Shown here: piece after piece, positions 1 through 7,942 of the stretch
Layout: each line of letters opens with the position of its first letter
Numbering within the stretch: the first letter of the stretch is position 1
The notes under the pieces: generated by a model
The model's database searches: none
The model's input: only the letters and a program-made list of their open reading frames with translations
What the model was told of the DNA's origin: nothing
NCBI GenBank assembly: GCA_029945665.1
Contig: JAQSCZ010000010.1
Coordinates: forward strand, 8,812-43,409
Reading direction: 5' to 3'
Origin: a bacterium
GTDB lineage: Bacteria > Bacteroidota > Bacteroidia > NS11-12g > UBA955
DNA: 34,598 nt
Translations under genes and position numbers: made by a program

Positions 1-462
1 TTCAAAACTATTAATTACCCCACCTTCTGCTTTTATACTATCCATCATTTGCATGGCGCTCATGTGGTCGATACCTGGATCCAAGCCACATTCATTTAAA
101 AATATTAAATTTTTTTCCTTTGCTTCCTCGCTTAAAGCTTTCATCTCGTCAGAAATATAAGAGGCAGTACCTAGGTTTTTATGGTGTTTTAAACAAAGTT
201 TAGCAATGTGAATATGCAAGGCCGCTGGCAGCAAGGAAATAACCATTCTACATTTTCCCACCAATGGTTCAACTTTGTTTTGGTCGAAAATATCCAATTC
301 TTGAAAAGCAATGGATACTTGGTTTGTAATCTGCTTTTTCGCATACAAAATGTCCTTGTCACAAATTAAAAGTGATGTGTTGTTTTCTACACACCATTTT
401 TGAAGGTATTCAATTAAATATAAACTGCTGCGACCAGCGCCAAAGAGTAGGAGATTATTCAT
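1..462 (-). CDS. Saccharopine dehydrogenase family protein (N-terminal part; 3' end beyond the window)
   Basis: The 154 visible codons start at an ATG (460-462) and remain open to the window edge. The protein opens with MNNLLLFGAGRSS, a Rossmann-type nucleotide-binding start, and contains VISLLPAALH and NECGLDPGIDHMSAM. The latter is the signature of NAD(P)-dependent saccharopine reductase/dehydrogenase, which interconverts saccharopine with lysine or glutamate plus the semialdehyde. Known family members are about 400-450 residues, so roughly two thirds lies outside. A TAnnTTTG box (470-477) ends only 7 nt before the ATG, so the mRNA may be nearly leaderless. The family is clear; the exact reaction (lysine degradation or another saccharopine-like reductase) cannot be fixed from this fragment. 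Confidence 0.85.
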   Translation of the reverse strand, partial: MNNLLLFGAGRSSLYLIEYLQKWCVENNTSLLICDKDILYAKKQITNQVSIAFQELDIFDQNKVEPLVGKCRMVISLLPAALHIHIAKLCLKHHKNLGTASYISDEMKALSEEAKEKNLIFLNECGLDPGIDHMSAMQMMDSIKAEGGVINSFE

Positions 463-469
463 TGCGGAG

Positions 470-477
470 CAAAGGTA
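470..477 (-). promoter_or_regulatory. -7 promoter box for the saccharopine dehydrogenase gene
   Basis: The minus strand reads TACCTTTG, a perfect match to the Bacteroidota -7 consensus TAnnTTTG, 7 nt before the ATG. No good TTTG was found at the expected -33 distance, so only the -7 half is supported. Confidence 0.5.
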
Positions 478-551
478 CTTTTATAATTTTTGAAAATGTA
501 TATTTAATAGACGTAGTAATTTAAGATAAATTCTTGATTTGACTATCCGTT

Positions 552-2090
552 CTAAACCGCATTCGCACACACCATTCCATCTATCGCAGCGCTGACAATG
601 CCGCCTGCATATCCTGCACCTTCGCCACAAGGAAATAAGTTTTTAATTTCTGGATGTTGCAAATTTTCTTTGTTACGGGGTATGCGTACTGGCGATGATG
701 TGCGACTTTCTACACCTACGAGTACGGCTTCGCTTGTGCGATAACCATGCATGGTTTTTCCAAAATGTGTTAAGCCTGTTCGCATGGCTTTTATTATAAA
801 ATCTGGTAAAATATGTTTTAATTCTATGCTTTTAATGCCAGGTATATAGGAGCATTCGGGCAAAGTAGATGAGATTTTGTTTTGGATAAAATCTTCAACC
901 CTTTGCGCAGGGGCTATAATGCTGCCGGTACTTTGATAGGCTGTATGCTCAACGCTCTGCTGAAAAGCTAAAGCTGACAATGGTCCCATACCATATTGCG
1001 CTTGCCAATGTTTAGGCTCTACTGTAACTACCAATCCACTATTGGCAAAAGCGCCATTGCGTTTACTAGGGCTCCAGCCATTCACTACGGTTTCGTTTTT
1101 ATCAGTTGCCGCAGGTGCTATTATTCCACCAGGACACATACAAAATGAAAATACACCACAGCCTTCGGCTTGCGTTACAATACTATAAGCAGCTGGTGGC
1201 AAGTTTTCATCGCGTTTTATTTGTTTATATTGAATGGTATCAATAATGTGTTGAGGGTGTTCAATTCGCACGCCTAATGCAAAAGGTTTGGCTTCAACCA
1301 ATATTTTTTTGTCGTTCAATAAATGAAAAATATCGCGAGCGGAGTGGCCTGTAGCAAGAATGACAGCAGATACTGGGATTTCAGTATCGTTGTTGCACAC
1401 AATGCTTTCAATAGCGCCATCGACTATTTTAAAATCAGTTAATTTGGTGTCGAAATGTATTTCACCTCCATTGGCTAATATACTCTCACGCATTTTCTCA
1501 ATAATATGTGGTAATTTATTGGTGCCAATGTGCGGGTGTGCATCTATTAAAATATCTGCATTAGCCCCATATTGTACAAATGTTTGAAGCACTCTCTCTA
1601 CACTTCCTCTTTTTTTACTGCGGGTGTAAAGTTTGCCATCGCTGTATGTGCCTGCACCTCCTTCTCCAAAACAGTAATTACTTTCTGGATTAACCAATAA
1701 TTCTTTGTTAAGTGCAGCTAAGTCACGCCTTCTTTCTTTGACAGGTTTGCCACGTTCAATAATGATTGGCTGTATTCCGCGTTCTAGTAACTGAAATGCT
1801 GCAAAAATACCTGCCGGTCCACACCCAATAATAGCAACCTTCTGGCTAAATCCATTCTGTTTTATTTCAAATTGATTGACCGTTGATTCTGGGACTTCTC
1901 CATTTAGAAAAACATTCAGTTTTAAAACATAAACAATGGGTTTTTTTCTAGCATCAATCGAGCGTTTAATCAGCTGAATTGAATTTATATCACTAGCAAT
2001 ATGCGGCTGTGATAAGGCTACCGCATCCCTTGTTTTTTGTTCATCAAAAGCATCGGCTGGTAATAGTTTTATTTCAATTTCTAATGGCAT
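552..2090 (-). CDS. FAD-dependent dehydrogenase, COG2509 type
   Basis: About 512 residues. The start is set at the ATG giving MPLEIEIKLLP. A longer frame to 2126 exists, but its first codons overlap the predicted -7 promoter box (2124-2131), so they would lie upstream of the transcript. A Rossmann FAD motif (VAIIGCGPAGIFAA) begins near residue 97. It is followed by a Gly-rich segment, CFGEGGAGTYSDGKLYTRS, and a C-terminal FPCGEGAGYAGGIVSAAIDG, both typical of the 'uncharacterised FAD-dependent dehydrogenase' family related to geranylgeranyl reductase/BaiN-type flavoproteins. No membrane segment or signal peptide is seen, so it should be cytoplasmic. The substrate is unknown. It is divergent from the oxoamine synthase gene at 2257. 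Confidence 0.85.
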   Translation of the reverse strand: MPLEIEIKLLPADAFDEQKTRDAVALSQPHIASDINSIQLIKRSIDARKKPIVYVLKLNVFLNGEVPESTVNQFEIKQNGFSQKVAIIGCGPAGIFAAFQLLERGIQPIIIERGKPVKERRRDLAALNKELLVNPESNYCFGEGGAGTYSDGKLYTRSKKRGSVERVLQTFVQYGANADILIDAHPHIGTNKLPHIIEKMRESILANGGEIHFDTKLTDFKIVDGAIESIVCNNDTEIPVSAVILATGHSARDIFHLLNDKKILVEAKPFALGVRIEHPQHIIDTIQYKQIKRDENLPPAAYSIVTQAEGCGVFSFCMCPGGIIAPAATDKNETVVNGWSPSKRNGAFANSGLVVTVEPKHWQAQYGMGPLSALAFQQSVEHTAYQSTGSIIAPAQRVEDFIQNKISSTLPECSYIPGIKSIELKHILPDFIIKAMRTGLTHFGKTMHGYRTSEAVLVGVESRTSSPVRIPRNKENLQHPEIKNLFPCGEGAGYAGGIVSAAIDGMVCANAV

Positions 2091-2123
2091 ATATAAGGTC
2101 AGGTGTTTATCCTGAAAACGATG

Positions 2124-2131
2124 CAAAGGTA
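2124..2131 (-). promoter_or_regulatory. -7 promoter box for the FAD dehydrogenase gene
   Basis: The minus strand reads TACCTTTG (TAnnTTTG consensus). It predicts a leader of about 28-30 nt before the ATG at 2090 and argues against the upstream in-frame start. No convincing -33 box. Confidence 0.5.
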
Positions 2132-2203
2132 GTTAAATTTGGTAATAGGGAATGAAGGTGCTTGTTTCGTGTTTTATATATTGGTTAACAACAGTAACGT
2201 GAA

Positions 2204-2235
2204 TTTGCTATTCATTTTATAAATAATTACCTTTG
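2204..2235 (+). promoter_or_regulatory. Promoter of the alpha-oxoamine synthase gene
   Basis: TTTG (2204-2207), a 20-nt spacer, then TACCTTTG (2228-2235): a perfect match to the Bacteroidota TTTG-N19-21-TAnnTTTG promoter. The leader to the ATG would be about 15-18 nt. Confidence 0.75.
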
Positions 2236-2256
2236 CAGTCATAATAATTATACGCA

Positions 2257-3510
2257 ATGGCAGATATTTTTGAAAAGGTAAAGAAAAACATGGGTCCTTT
2301 AGGCGCTCACATCAAGGAAGCACACGGTTATTTTACGTTCCCCAAATTAGAGGGAGAAATAGGACCAAAAATGAATTTCAATGGCAAAGAAAAATTAAAT
2401 TGGAGTTTGAATAACTACCTTGGATTGGCCAATCATCCTGAAGTAAGAAAAGCCGATGCTGATGCTGCAGCCCAATATGGTATGGCTTACCCAATGGGTG
2501 CCCGTATGATGAGTGGTAACAGTAATCCACACGAACAATTAGAAAGAGAGTTAGCGGCATTTGTTGGTAAAGAAGATGCTATATTATTGAATTTTGGGTA
2601 CCAAGGGGTCGTTTCTATTATAGATGCAATGGTTGATAGACATGATGTTATTGTGTATGATGCCGAGTCTCACGCATGTATCGTAGATGGGGTGCGTTTG
2701 CATGCTGGTCATCGTTTTCAATACAAACACAATGATATGGAAAGTTGCGAAAAACAATTGCAACGCGCTACAAAATTAGTAGAGAAAAGTGGTGGTGGAA
2801 TTTTCGTTATTACCGAAGGTGTATTTGGTATGAGTGGTAACCAAGGTAATTTAAAGGGTGTAGTTGCTTTAAAAGATAAATACGATTTCCGTTTATTTGT
2901 TGATGATGCGCATGGTTTTGGTACCATGGGTAAAACAGGTAGTGGAACAGCCGAGGAGCAAGATGTAATAGAAGGGGTAGATTTACACTTCTCTACTTTT
3001 GCTAAATCAATGGCAAGTATTGGTGCATTTGTAGCCGGTCCAAAAATTATTTTAGACTTTTTACGCTATAACTTACGTTCTCAAATTTATGCTAAATCAT
3101 TGCCGATGCCATTGGTAGTTGGTGCTCTTAAACGTCTTGACTTGTTAAGAAGTCAACCTGAATTGAAAGCCAACCTTTGGAAAAATGTGAATGCATTGCA
3201 ATCTGGTTTGAAAGCGGCTGGTTTTGAAATCGGAACAACAACCACTCCTGTAACGCCTGTAATATTGAGCGGAACAGTAGCCGAAGCAACCCATTTAACC
3301 TTCGATTTAAGAGAAAATTATGATATTTTCTGTTCAATAGTAGTGTATCCAGTCATTCCAAAGGGCATCATTATATTGCGTTTGATTCCAACAGCGGTGC
3401 ATACCTTGGCCGATGTTGAGAGAACAATTAAAGCCTTTAAAGAAATTAAAGAAAATTTAGCGGCTGGTAAATATAACCACGAGAAGCTAGTAAACGCTGC
3501 AATCTCTTAA
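2257..3510 (+). CDS. Alpha-oxoamine synthase (serine palmitoyltransferase / 2-amino-3-ketobutyrate CoA ligase type)
   Basis: 417 residues, the usual length for PLP-dependent alpha-oxoamine synthases, which condense an amino acid with an acyl-CoA and release CO2. Visible features: NNYLGLANHP (substrate loop, near 52-61), SHACIVDG with His139 (stacks on PLP), FVDDAHGFGTMG with Asp216/Asp217 and His219, and STFAKSMASIGAFVAG with the PLP lysine at Lys250. SPT, KBL and BioF cannot be told apart safely by eye. In Bacteroidota an enzyme of this type commonly starts sphingolipid synthesis, so SPT is a reasonable first guess, but this sequence has an unusual N-terminal segment. A strong promoter lies directly upstream and no partner gene is adjacent. 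Confidence 0.85.
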   Translation: MADIFEKVKKNMGPLGAHIKEAHGYFTFPKLEGEIGPKMNFNGKEKLNWSLNNYLGLANHPEVRKADADAAAQYGMAYPMGARMMSGNSNPHEQLERELAAFVGKEDAILLNFGYQGVVSIIDAMVDRHDVIVYDAESHACIVDGVRLHAGHRFQYKHNDMESCEKQLQRATKLVEKSGGGIFVITEGVFGMSGNQGNLKGVVALKDKYDFRLFVDDAHGFGTMGKTGSGTAEEQDVIEGVDLHFSTFAKSMASIGAFVAGPKIILDFLRYNLRSQIYAKSLPMPLVVGALKRLDLLRSQPELKANLWKNVNALQSGLKAAGFEIGTTTTPVTPVILSGTVAEATHLTFDLRENYDIFCSIVVYPVIPKGIIILRLIPTAVHTLADVERTIKAFKEIKENLAAGKYNHEKLVNAAIS

Positions 3511-3578
3511 GGGAGAATCTGCAAAATAAGTTGTCCCTAAATTTCTGAAAGATTATAAAAAAATCATTCAAACAATTG

Positions 3579-4460
3579 ATGAATGCGTATTTCAATTTCA
3601 CCAAGGGTGAGAGAAATGCTTTTGTTTTTGTCGTAATTGTAATTTTAGTCATTGCTCTCGTTCCTTTTTTTTTATTTAACGAAAAGCCACCTAGTCAAGT
3701 GGAGTATACGCTCTTAGATGAAATCGAAGCGAGCAGCTCGGATACATTAAATAAAAAGGAGAATGGAGAGCAGTTTCAAGAATACCCTGAAAAGGTTTAT
3801 GATAAAAACAAGTTTCAATTTAATCCGAATACGGCGAGTGAAAAAGAGCTACAAGACTTGGGGTTTAAACCTTATATATCTCAGCGCATAGTTAAATTTA
3901 GAAACGCAGGTGGCCAATTTAAAATTAAATCTGATTTATATAAAATTTATGGCATCAACCCTGGTTTTGTTGAATCGATATTGCCATACGTCGATTTGCC
4001 TGAAGTAAATGAGCAAAAAGAGGGAAAATGGGTCGCTAAGGCTTATGCAAAACCCATAACACCCGAACTTATTGATTTAAATACTTGTGATACGCAAGCC
4101 TTAAATAGATTGCGCGGTATTGGCAATAAATTATCTCAAAGAATTGTAAGTTTCAGGGAAAAATTAGGTGGCTTTTATAGTTTAGATCAGTTGAACGAGG
4201 TATATGGTCTTCAGCCTGAAGTGATTGAAAATATTAAGCCTCGATTTAGCAATAATCTAATGCCCAATCGTTTTATAGAGATTAATTCCATCTCGGTGGA
4301 GGAATTGGGTCAGCATCCTTATGTAAAAAAAGCGCTTGCACAAATTATTATAAATTACAGAACGCAACATGGTCCGTTTAAATCAGTTGATGATTTGCTG
4401 AATGTCAAGGTATTAGATGAAAAAGCATTAGAAAAAATAAAAAATTACATAAAACTATAA
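3579..4460 (+). CDS. Membrane-anchored helix-hairpin-helix protein (ComEA-like, three HhH repeats)
   Basis: 293 residues from the ATG at 3579 (a TTG lies one codon upstream and is not needed). A hydrophobic segment spans about residues 14-33 after a short basic N-terminus, so this is an N-in anchor with the rest outside the cytoplasm. Three helix-hairpin-helix units follow at about 82-127, 167-212 and 235-290. The middle one is the most canonical (DLNTCDTQALNRLRGIGNKL, then RIVSFRE and GGF). HhH units of this sort bind DNA in ComEA and related DNA-uptake proteins. The role in competence is inferred from the domain only; no other competence gene is nearby. The gene follows the oxoamine synthase gene by 68 nt and could be co-transcribed. 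Confidence 0.8.
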   Translation: MNAYFNFTKGERNAFVFVVIVILVIALVPFFLFNEKPPSQVEYTLLDEIEASSSDTLNKKENGEQFQEYPEKVYDKNKFQFNPNTASEKELQDLGFKPYISQRIVKFRNAGGQFKIKSDLYKIYGINPGFVESILPYVDLPEVNEQKEGKWVAKAYAKPITPELIDLNTCDTQALNRLRGIGNKLSQRIVSFREKLGGFYSLDQLNEVYGLQPEVIENIKPRFSNNLMPNRFIEINSISVEELGQHPYVKKALAQIIINYRTQHGPFKSVDDLLNVKVLDEKALEKIKNYIKL

Positions 4461-4491
4461 AAAGATAATACATATTTAAGGTATTAATTTA

Positions 4492-4499
4492 TATTTTTG
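4492..4499 (+). promoter_or_regulatory. -7 promoter box for the acyl-CoA dehydrogenase gene
   Basis: TATTTTTG matches TAnnTTTG and ends 8 nt before the ATG at 4508, giving a leader of only a few bases. The expected -33 TTTG is not clear. Confidence 0.45.
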
Positions 4500-4507
4500 C
4501 AAAATAT

Positions 4508-5647
4508 ATGAATTTCGAGATTTCAGAAAGTCAGTTAATGATTAGACAGATGTGCAAAGATTTTGCAGATCGCAATATTCGTCCAAAAATGATGGAGTGG
4601 GACGAGGCTCAAACTTTTCCAGCAGAACTTTTCCATGAAATGGGAAAGCTCGGTCTTATGGGTATTTTGGTACCTGAAGAATATGGCGGAGCAGGTTTAG
4701 GTTATTTTGAATATGTTGATGCAATTGTTGAAATATCCAAAGTATGCGGTTCAATTGGTCTTAGCATGGCGGCCCATAACAGCTTGTGTACTGGACATAT
4801 TATGATGTTTGGTAACGACGAGCAAAAGAAAAAATGGTTGCCTAAATTGGCCAGCGGTGAGTGGATTGGGGCTTGGGGATTAACCGAAGCGAATACTGGG
4901 AGCGATGCTTTGCGCATGCAAGTAACTGCTCGCAAAGAAGGCGATGAGTGGGTTTTAAATGGTGCTAAAAACTGGATTACCCATGGTATCAGCGGTAATG
5001 TGGCTGTAGTATTGGCTAGAACAGGCGATTTGCTAGATTCTCATGGTATTTCTGCATTTGTAGTTGAAAGAGGAACCCCAGGTTTTAAAGCAGGTAAGAA
5101 GGAAAATAAATTGGGCATGCGTGCGAGCGAAACTGCCGAAATGATATTCGAAGAATGCAGAATACCTGCAAGTAATTTGTTGGGCAATGTAGGTGAAGGC
5201 TTTATTCAAGCCATGAAAATATTAGATGGTGGTAGAATTTCTATTGCAGCGCTCTCTTTAGGTATTGCAAAAGGTGCTTATGAAGCGTCTTTAAAATATG
5301 CGAAAGAACGCGAACAATTTGGTCAGCCGATTGCCAACTTTCAAGCCATTGGCTTTAAACTAGCCGATATGGCCATGCAAATTGAAGCGTCTGAATTGTT
5401 AATAAATGAAGCCAGTGATTTGAAAAACAACCACAAAAGTGTGACTAAAGTTTCGGCAATGGCTAAATATTATGCAAGTGAAACTTGTGTAAGAGTGGCG
5501 ACCGAAGGTGTACAAATTTTTGGCGGATATGGTTATACCAAAGATTTTCCGGTTGAAAAATATTACAGAGATAGCAAACTTTGCACCATCGGTGAAGGAA
5601 CCTCTGAAATTCAAAAATTAGTAATCTCAAGAGCCGTATTGAAATAA
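4508..5647 (+). CDS. Acyl-CoA dehydrogenase (short-chain/butyryl-CoA type)
   Basis: 379 residues, the standard length of a soluble acyl-CoA dehydrogenase. It catalyses FAD-dependent alpha,beta-desaturation of acyl-CoA in fatty-acid or amino-acid breakdown and passes electrons to ETF. Visible signatures: GAWGLTEANTGSDA (about 118-131, FAD contact), NGAKNWITHG, FGQPIANFQAIGFKLADM, QIFGGYGYTKDFPVEKYYRD, and a C-terminal GEGTSEIQ in which Glu363 occupies the catalytic-base position of short- and medium-chain enzymes. That places it with short-chain/butyryl-CoA rather than isovaleryl-CoA enzymes, whose base is elsewhere. The exact chain-length preference is not readable. Confidence 0.92.
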   Translation: MNFEISESQLMIRQMCKDFADRNIRPKMMEWDEAQTFPAELFHEMGKLGLMGILVPEEYGGAGLGYFEYVDAIVEISKVCGSIGLSMAAHNSLCTGHIMMFGNDEQKKKWLPKLASGEWIGAWGLTEANTGSDALRMQVTARKEGDEWVLNGAKNWITHGISGNVAVVLARTGDLLDSHGISAFVVERGTPGFKAGKKENKLGMRASETAEMIFEECRIPASNLLGNVGEGFIQAMKILDGGRISIAALSLGIAKGAYEASLKYAKEREQFGQPIANFQAIGFKLADMAMQIEASELLINEASDLKNNHKSVTKVSAMAKYYASETCVRVATEGVQIFGGYGYTKDFPVEKYYRDSKLCTIGEGTSEIQKLVISRAVLK

Positions 5648-5704
5648 TCAAAAAAGGCAAGTGATAGCAATAGCTTCAGATAAAAATAAAATTCTTATAA
5701 AATA

Positions 5705-5735
5705 TTTGTTATTAATTGAAATACTTGTATATTTG
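5705..5735 (+). promoter_or_regulatory. Promoter of rpsU
   Basis: TTTG (5705-5708), a 19-nt spacer, then TATATTTG (5728-5735): a full Bacteroidota consensus promoter. The predicted leader is about 22 nt and shows no Shine-Dalgarno-like AGGAGG before the ATG. Confidence 0.75.
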
Positions 5736-5761
5736 CCATCCTTAATTTTAACAAAAGTAAA

Positions 5762-5956
5762 ATGATTTATATTAGTGTAAAAGACAACGAAAACTTAGAC
5801 AAGTCTCTAAAAAAGTACAAAAAGAAGTTTGAAAAAATTGGCATTATGAAAGAGCTTAGATCTCGTCAAGCTTTCGAAAAACCATCTATTACACGTAGAA
5901 TGGAAGTTAGAAAAGCAGCATACCGTCAGTTTGTACAAAACGAAGCTGCTCAATAA
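5762..5956 (+). CDS. rpsU: 30S ribosomal protein bS21
   Basis: 64 residues, basic, with the bS21 pattern: VKDNENLDKSLKKYKKKFEK near the N-terminus, then the Lys/Arg-rich helix with SRQAFEKPSITRRMEVRKAA. In Bacteroidota ribosomes bS21 helps hide the anti-Shine-Dalgarno end of 16S rRNA, which fits the lack of SD sequences here. A consensus promoter lies upstream and a strong hairpin terminator (5980-6013) follows 23 nt after the stop. The order rpsU, tyrosine recombinase, hpf is one I recognise from Bacteroidota genomes. Confidence 0.97.
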   Translation: MIYISVKDNENLDKSLKKYKKKFEKIGIMKELRSRQAFEKPSITRRMEVRKAAYRQFVQNEAAQ

Positions 5957-5979
5957 ATCATAAATAATATTATATTAGC

Positions 5980-6013
5980 GTCCGATAATTCAAAATTGTC
6001 GGACCTTTTTTTT
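5980..6013 (+). terminator. Intrinsic terminator after rpsU, overlapping the start of the recombinase gene
   Basis: Arms GTCCGATAATT (5980-5990) and AATTGTCGGAC (5994-6004) pair with one T-G wobble and are followed by CTTTTTTTT (6005-6013). The only usable start codon of the downstream recombinase (TTG, 5996-5998) lies in the 3' arm. Confidence 0.85.
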
Positions 6014-6895
6014 ATATCGCAATTTGAAACCTATCTGGTTTCCGAGAAGAAAGTATCTCTTCATACCGCTACGGCCTATTTGAACGATCTTAAGCAATGT
6101 TTAGCATATCTTGAAAAGGAAATGGACATAAATGATGTGCAATCCATTACACACTTGCACATCAAAAGTTGGTTGGCTAATTTAATGCTTAATAAAATGA
6201 ATGCCAGCTCCGTTAACCGAAAGCTCTCGGCAATCAAAACGTATTATAAATATCTAATCAGGCATCAACTCGTTACCCTGAACCCAATGCTCAAGGTAAC
6301 TGCACCCAAGATGTCTAAGAAATTACCGACTTTTATCAATGAAACGAAAGTTGAAGAAATTTATGAGAAGGAGGGGATGAATGCTTCAGAAACGGATAGC
6401 GACACTGCTATAACCATGGCCAACGCTATATTTTCAACACTCTACCAAACGGGGGTGCGTTTAAATGAGCTTATCAATCTAAAAAAAACGAATGTAGACA
6501 TTGATAGAGCGACCATTAAAGTACTGGGAAAGAGAAATAAAGAACGCATTATTCCCATAACCGAAGAACTGAAATCTATTTTGCAGCCTTACTTATTAGA
6601 ATATCCAGAAAGCGAATGGGTGTTTAATACCCAAAAGGGTCAAAAGCTTTATCCAAACTATGTGTATAGGGTGGTTAAAAATTTGCTAAATCAATATACA
6701 ACGCTTAAGAAGAAAAGTCCGCATGTGCTCCGACATACTTTTGCAACCCACATGTTAAATGGTGGTAGCGACTTAAATGCCATAAAGGAGCTATTAGGGC
6801 ACGCAAACTTATCGGCAACGCAAATTTATACACACAATAGTATCGACCGCTTAAAAGAGGTTTACAATAAGGCCCATCCGAAAGGAAAGGAGTAA
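5996..6895 (+). CDS. Tyrosine recombinase, XerC/XerD type
   Basis: 299 residues, the normal Xer length. An N-terminal SAM-like core-binding domain (about 4-95) precedes the catalytic domain. The catalytic set is complete: Arg155 (TGVRLNEL), Lys179 (LGKRNKER), His243 and Arg246 (SPHVLRHTFATHML), His269 (LLGHANLSATQIY) and Tyr278. It should resolve chromosome dimers at dif or act similarly; adjacency to rpsU and hpf argues for the housekeeping Xer enzyme rather than an integrase of a mobile element. The start is odd: no ATG fits before the conserved FISQFETYLVSEKK segment, and the TTG chosen lies inside the rpsU terminator hairpin. Whether this protein is XerC or XerD is not decided here. Confidence 0.92.
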   Translation: MSDLFFISQFETYLVSEKKVSLHTATAYLNDLKQCLAYLEKEMDINDVQSITHLHIKSWLANLMLNKMNASSVNRKLSAIKTYYKYLIRHQLVTLNPMLKVTAPKMSKKLPTFINETKVEEIYEKEGMNASETDSDTAITMANAIFSTLYQTGVRLNELINLKKTNVDIDRATIKVLGKRNKERIIPITEELKSILQPYLLEYPESEWVFNTQKGQKLYPNYVYRVVKNLLNQYTTLKKKSPHVLRHTFATHMLNGGSDLNAIKELLGHANLSATQIYTHNSIDRLKEVYNKAHPKGKE

Positions 6896-7024
6896 TCGAT
6901 AAGTGACTTCTTAGGTCGATCATTGTCTAACTTTTAAACATAATTGATTTGCAATAATTTCATTTTCAGTATTTCGGAATGATTTTTGAACTTATTTAAA
7001 AAGCAAAACTTTTGTCGAAATTGT

Positions 7025-7055
7025 TTTGATTCATCAATAGAGTGTGCTATTTTTG
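7025..7055 (+). promoter_or_regulatory. Promoter of hpf
   Basis: TTTG (7025-7028), a 19-nt spacer, then TATTTTTG (7048-7055), a full consensus match. It lies about 235 nt before the hpf ATG, so the mRNA would have a long leader. Confidence 0.6.
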
Positions 7056-7288
7056 AAATAATACAAAATTAATTATTAATTTATAATGCAAATTTTCAAA
7101 CATCCTCTTCCTTTAAAATTTGTGAAAATCACGGTCTCAACTTTAATCCATTTTAATACGAAACAGTACACTCTAAAAACTCGATAGGACAGCCTCGCTT
7201 TTCCCAATTTCGGGAAACTTTTCTGTTCAATTAACCATAAGGTTACAATGAACAAACAACAATAAAACAAATAAAAAATAATTACCAC
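7056..7288 (+). promoter_or_regulatory. Long 5' leader of hpf with two small hairpins
   Basis: About 225 nt between the predicted transcription start and the hpf ATG contain no supported ORF. Two stem-loops are visible: TTTCCC/GGGAAA at 7200-7217 (6-nt loop) and TAACC/GGTTA at 7232-7245 (4-nt loop). A regulatory role is inferred only from length and structure; it does not match any riboswitch class I recognise. Confidence 0.35.
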
Positions 7289-7594
7289 ATGGAAATCGTA
7301 TTTCAAAACACCAACTTTAAAGCAGATAAGAAACTGCTTGATTTGATTGAAACTAAACTGAATAAACTTGAACATTTTTATGATAAAATAATAGATGCTT
7401 CTGTATACCTAAAAGTTCAGAAAACGGATGATAAAGTGAATAAAACATTAGAGATTAAAATGAACGTGTCGAATGCCATTCTTTTTGTAGAAGAGCAAGA
7501 CAAGACTTTTGAGATTGCACTTGATAAGGCCGAGGATTCCTTAAAAGCGCAATTGATAAAATATAAACAAAAAATAGTGCAACAAGCCCACTAA
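7289..7594 (+). CDS. hpf: Ribosome hibernation-promoting factor, short HPF/RaiA type
   Basis: 101 residues, the length of the short HPF/YfiA group. It begins MEIVFQNTNFKADKKLLDLI and has the family's beta-alpha-beta-beta-beta-alpha pattern, with KLNKLEHFYDKIIDASVYLKV and a Lys-rich C-terminal helix (EDSLKAQLIKYKQKI). It binds the decoding region of the small ribosomal subunit and silences ribosomes in stationary phase or stress. The gene has its own promoter, an unusually long leader, and a strong terminator directly after the stop, so it appears to be a single-gene transcript. It lacks the C-terminal extension of long HPF. Confidence 0.93.
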   Translation: MEIVFQNTNFKADKKLLDLIETKLNKLEHFYDKIIDASVYLKVQKTDDKVNKTLEIKMNVSNAILFVEEQDKTFEIALDKAEDSLKAQLIKYKQKIVQQAH

Positions 7595-7604
7595 TAGCAG
7601 ACAA

Positions 7605-7631
7605 CCCCGCACTTAAAATGCGGGGTTTTTT
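7605..7631 (+). terminator. Intrinsic terminator of hpf
   Basis: CCCCGCA (7605-7611) and TGCGGGG (7619-7625) pair perfectly around a 7-nt loop and run directly into TTTTTT. Confidence 0.92.
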
Positions 7632-7942
7632 GTGGCTTTTGTTTTCTTGTCAAAGCTGGCTTGGTATTTTTCTTGGTAATTTTTGAATTGCAACAAAAGC
7701 ATATTTTTTATTCATAACCTTTGATAACCGTCAAGGCTAATGATAATAACAGTTACAAGCGTTTTTAGCCTAAAAAATGTCTATTAAGCGCAAAATTACA
7801 AGTTACTGCGCTTCCAAAAGGAAGAGATGCAATAAAGTCAATGGTTTTCAAATGATTAATTAAAACTAGACTAACTAGGGCAGGTTAAAGCCAATGAATT
7901 AAATCTTACTAAAAAAAATCTTTTAAATCTGTGAATCAGAGG
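7632..7942. other. Intergenic stretch, nothing recognised
   Basis: About 310 bases between the hpf terminator and the end of the leftward baiN gene. I saw no ORF with family features, no tRNA and no strong hairpin; it is AT-rich spacer. Confidence 0.5.

Noticed and set aside
2091-2126. Upstream start of the FAD dehydrogenase at 2126
   Set aside because: It overlaps the TACCTTTG promoter box, and the family-like N-terminus begins at the ATG at 2090.
5996-6895. Xer-type recombinase as the integrase of a mobile element
   Set aside because: Its place between rpsU and hpf, full Xer length and no nearby attachment repeats point to the housekeeping enzyme.
6896-7288. A tRNA gene before hpf or a tuf gene after it, as found near rpsU-xer-hpf in some Bacteroidota
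   Set aside because: No tRNA cloverleaf elements (for example a GTTCGA T-loop with matching stems) could be found, and the next gene after hpf is the unrelated baiN.
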